A DNA stretch of 33,161 nucleotides from Auxenochlorella pyrenoidosa (Eukaryota > Chlorophyta > Trebouxiophyceae > Chlorellales > Chlorellaceae), in NCBI GenBank assembly GCA_001430745.1, contig KQ482042.1, positions 2,264,273 to 2,297,433 of the forward strand, given 5' to 3'. The position numbers and the translations under genes are program-made. A model generated the notes under the pieces. That model saw only the letters and a list, made by a program, of their open reading frames with translations, did not search any database and was not told the origin of the DNA. Of the stretch, positions 31,501 through 33,161 are shown one piece after another (within the stretch, counting starts at the first letter, position 1; every line of letters begins with the position of its first letter).

Positions 31501-33144
31501 AAATACACCCCCGCAGATGCAAGGCGAGGCGGTGGGCGCCGAGGCGCTGACTGCCCTGATGGGTGCCTGCCTGGCAGCTGGCGCCTGGGACCTGGCTCTC
31601 CAGCTGTGCAACGCCGCCCTGTTTGCAGAGGTGGGCCGCCCTAGACCGAGGGACAGAGAATCGGGCAACCAGCTGGAGTGGCAGAGGCTGTGGGGCAGGA
31701 AGTGCGGCATGCGCTTGCAGTGAGAGCTCACCTCCACGTCTCCTCCCTCCCTCACCCGGGCGGCGCTCCACCGGCAGGGCCCCGAGGTGGCCCCCCTGTT
31801 TGAGCACCTGCTGGAGCGGGCCGCCCAGGCCCAGCGGTTTGACAGCGTGGTGGAGGTGCTGGGCGCCATGCGGGCCGCCGACCTGCCCGTCTCCCCGGCA
31901 GTGGCCCAACTGGTGCGCAGCTGCGCCTGCCTGCCTGCCTGCCTGCCTTGTCATCCTGCAAGGATGTGTCAGTCGTGCAATGCATATGCAGTTGACACTT
32001 GCATGCGCAGATGAAGGAGGGAGGCCAACACTGTGCCCAGTGTCAGCATGCTGGGCGCTGGGCAGCACTCGCGACGAGGCAGGTCAGCAATGCTGCTGCT
32101 CGGCTTGTGCAGGTGATGAGCTCCCAGGCAGGCGGCGCCCCTAGCAACGGAGGTGCAGCCAACCTTGGCGGCATCGAAGCAGCCGCAGCAACGGTTGCGA
32201 CACTGCAGACCGCCTCGTCGTCCACCCTCAACAGCATGCCGCAGTCCGCATTCGAGCGCGCAGGCAGCGGCGCCCCCGGTGGCGGCTCCTTTGCTGCTCT
32301 GCCCGGCTTTGCCGGGCTGGCCACTGGCCAAGGCAGCCGCGCCGCCAGCCTCGGCGGCAGCCCCTGCATGCCGAATTTGCAGGCGGCCCCGCCGCCTCCG
32401 CCTCACCCCCCCAGCCCGGCAGCCCTCAGCCCGGCAATCACCCCTCGCCCAAGCATTGCATCGCCGCCAGATGGCGGCACTGCCAGCCTGGCGCAAGTTC
32501 GCTTTGGCGTGTCGGACACAAACGCCCTGCTGGCCTCCATGAAGGTGAGGCGTGCACTTGCCGACAGGCTGTTCGGCACTAAACGGTGTGGGTGACGTGC
32601 ACCTGTCTTCCTCTGGGACGCTCAAAAGCCGTGGACGGACTTCGCAGCTCCTAAGCGCACACATGGGAGGCCAGCTTGCATCCCGCGCCCCCCCCCACCA
32701 CCCCCACCCCCAACCCCCAACCCCCCACTCCCCTCTTACTTGGGCAGGAGCGGGTGGACGCCCCCGGGGGCCTGGCTGTGCTGGAGTACATGAAGCTGGC
32801 GGGGATCCAGCCCGACGCGGTGGGGCGGGCCAGGCGGAACGAGCGCTCCTCATCCCACGCGCTGCCTATGTACACGCTGCCCCCAGCTCCCTGCTGGCTC
32901 CCCCACTCCACCCCCCACTCACATATAACACACCACCACACGCACCGCCACCACCGCCCCCCCGCAGGAGAGCTACACCCACCTGGTGGAGCTGATGGTG
33001 CGGGCGGGGGAGCCGCACCAGGCGGTGCGCCTCACGGCCGAGGCGCATGAGGCGGGGGCCCTGTGCTGCTACGCCCTGCCCAACCTGGCGGGGGGCGCGC
33101 CGCAGCCCGGCACCGCCCTGGGCAACGTGATCGACCTGCGGTGA
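25509..33144 (+). CDS. Pentatricopeptide repeat (PPR) protein, 26 exons visible
   Basis: Exons: 25509-25603, 25664-25902, 26103-26187, 26331-26400, 26523-26660, 26825-26938, 27116-27268, 27438-27600, 27737-27964, 28118-28171, 28320-28559, 28723-28835, 29052-29194, 29392-29473, 29667-29744, 29911-30039, 30230-30263, 30417-30548, 30694-30785, 30930-31028, 31207-31338, 31517-31630, 31778-31912, 32113-32544, 32748-32819, 32968-33144. All phases agree: 1180 aa. Residues 112-247 hold about four P-type PPRs (TNSAISACDKGGRWQKALEI; ITYSATISALAKGKMWHAAL). Residues 248-526 are a Ser/Pro/Gly-rich linker. Residues 527-954 hold about ten to twelve PPR-like units (VSYNTAIKACAN; IVSYNTLLASYASLGAWREA). Residues 955-1098 are a second linker, then a final repeat. 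P-type PPR proteins bind organelle RNA for stability, splicing or translation. Five introns have GC donors. The last frame ends in TGA at 33142, but CG|GTGAGG there is also a good donor, so the gene may continue. Confidence 0.9.
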
Positions 33145-33161
33145 GGGGGTGGGGGGTGGGG

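Noticed and set aside
1..33161. Search for a defence system, CRISPR, mobile element or biosynthetic cluster
   Set aside because: All recognisable genes are ordinary eukaryotic nuclear genes. No terminal repeats, transposase, integrase or repeat-spacer array was seen.

Overview
The window is nuclear DNA of a GC-rich unicellular green alga. A Chlorella/Micractinium-like trebouxiophyte is my best guess, inferred from style rather than from a marker gene. The signs are high GC, many short introns of 50-300 nt with C-rich 3' ends, TGTAA-type poly(A) signals, and a gene set (aromatic amino acid hydroxylase, plastid-type ArgJ, PurK-PurE fusion, PHS-family transporter, PPR protein) typical of green algae. 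I see no rRNA, tRNA, transposon or CRISPR. All gene models were built by hand from protein similarity recalled from memory plus splice-site phase. Exon joins that restore conserved motifs are firm. First exons and transit peptides are less so.

Layout, left to right: the 3' end of an aromatic amino acid (phenylalanine) hydroxylase gene (+, to 580); a small unknown membrane protein (-, 1286-2289); an 11-exon glutamate N-acetyltransferase, ArgJ, of arginine synthesis (-, 2612-6128); a divergent 4-exon gene for a GAT-domain-like trafficking protein (+, 6702-8199); a 16-exon phosphate/H+ symporter-like MFS transporter (-, 9197-13597); an 11-exon PurK-PurE phosphoribosylaminoimidazole carboxylase (-, 14544-18735 or 18801); a Gln/Ala-rich unknown protein (-, 19039-20557); an LRR, possibly F-box-like, protein with an acidic 20-residue tandem repeat (-, 21409 to at least 24087); a 1.4 kb stretch I cannot resolve; and a 26-exon pentatricopeptide repeat (PPR) protein (+, 25509 to the right edge).

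The genes do not form one pathway. They are housekeeping and organelle-related genes in ordinary eukaryotic arrangement. ArgJ, the purine enzyme and the hydroxylase are expected in the plastid, and the PPR protein is expected to act on organelle RNA.

The most unusual signal is in splicing. In 11 of about 66 introns the reading frame and conserved protein motifs require a GC rather than GT donor, and every one of the 11 follows an exonic AG. The second point of interest is an in-frame TAG in the LRR gene that is either a nonsense codon or a 3' splice site. I did not find a convincing new multi-gene system.
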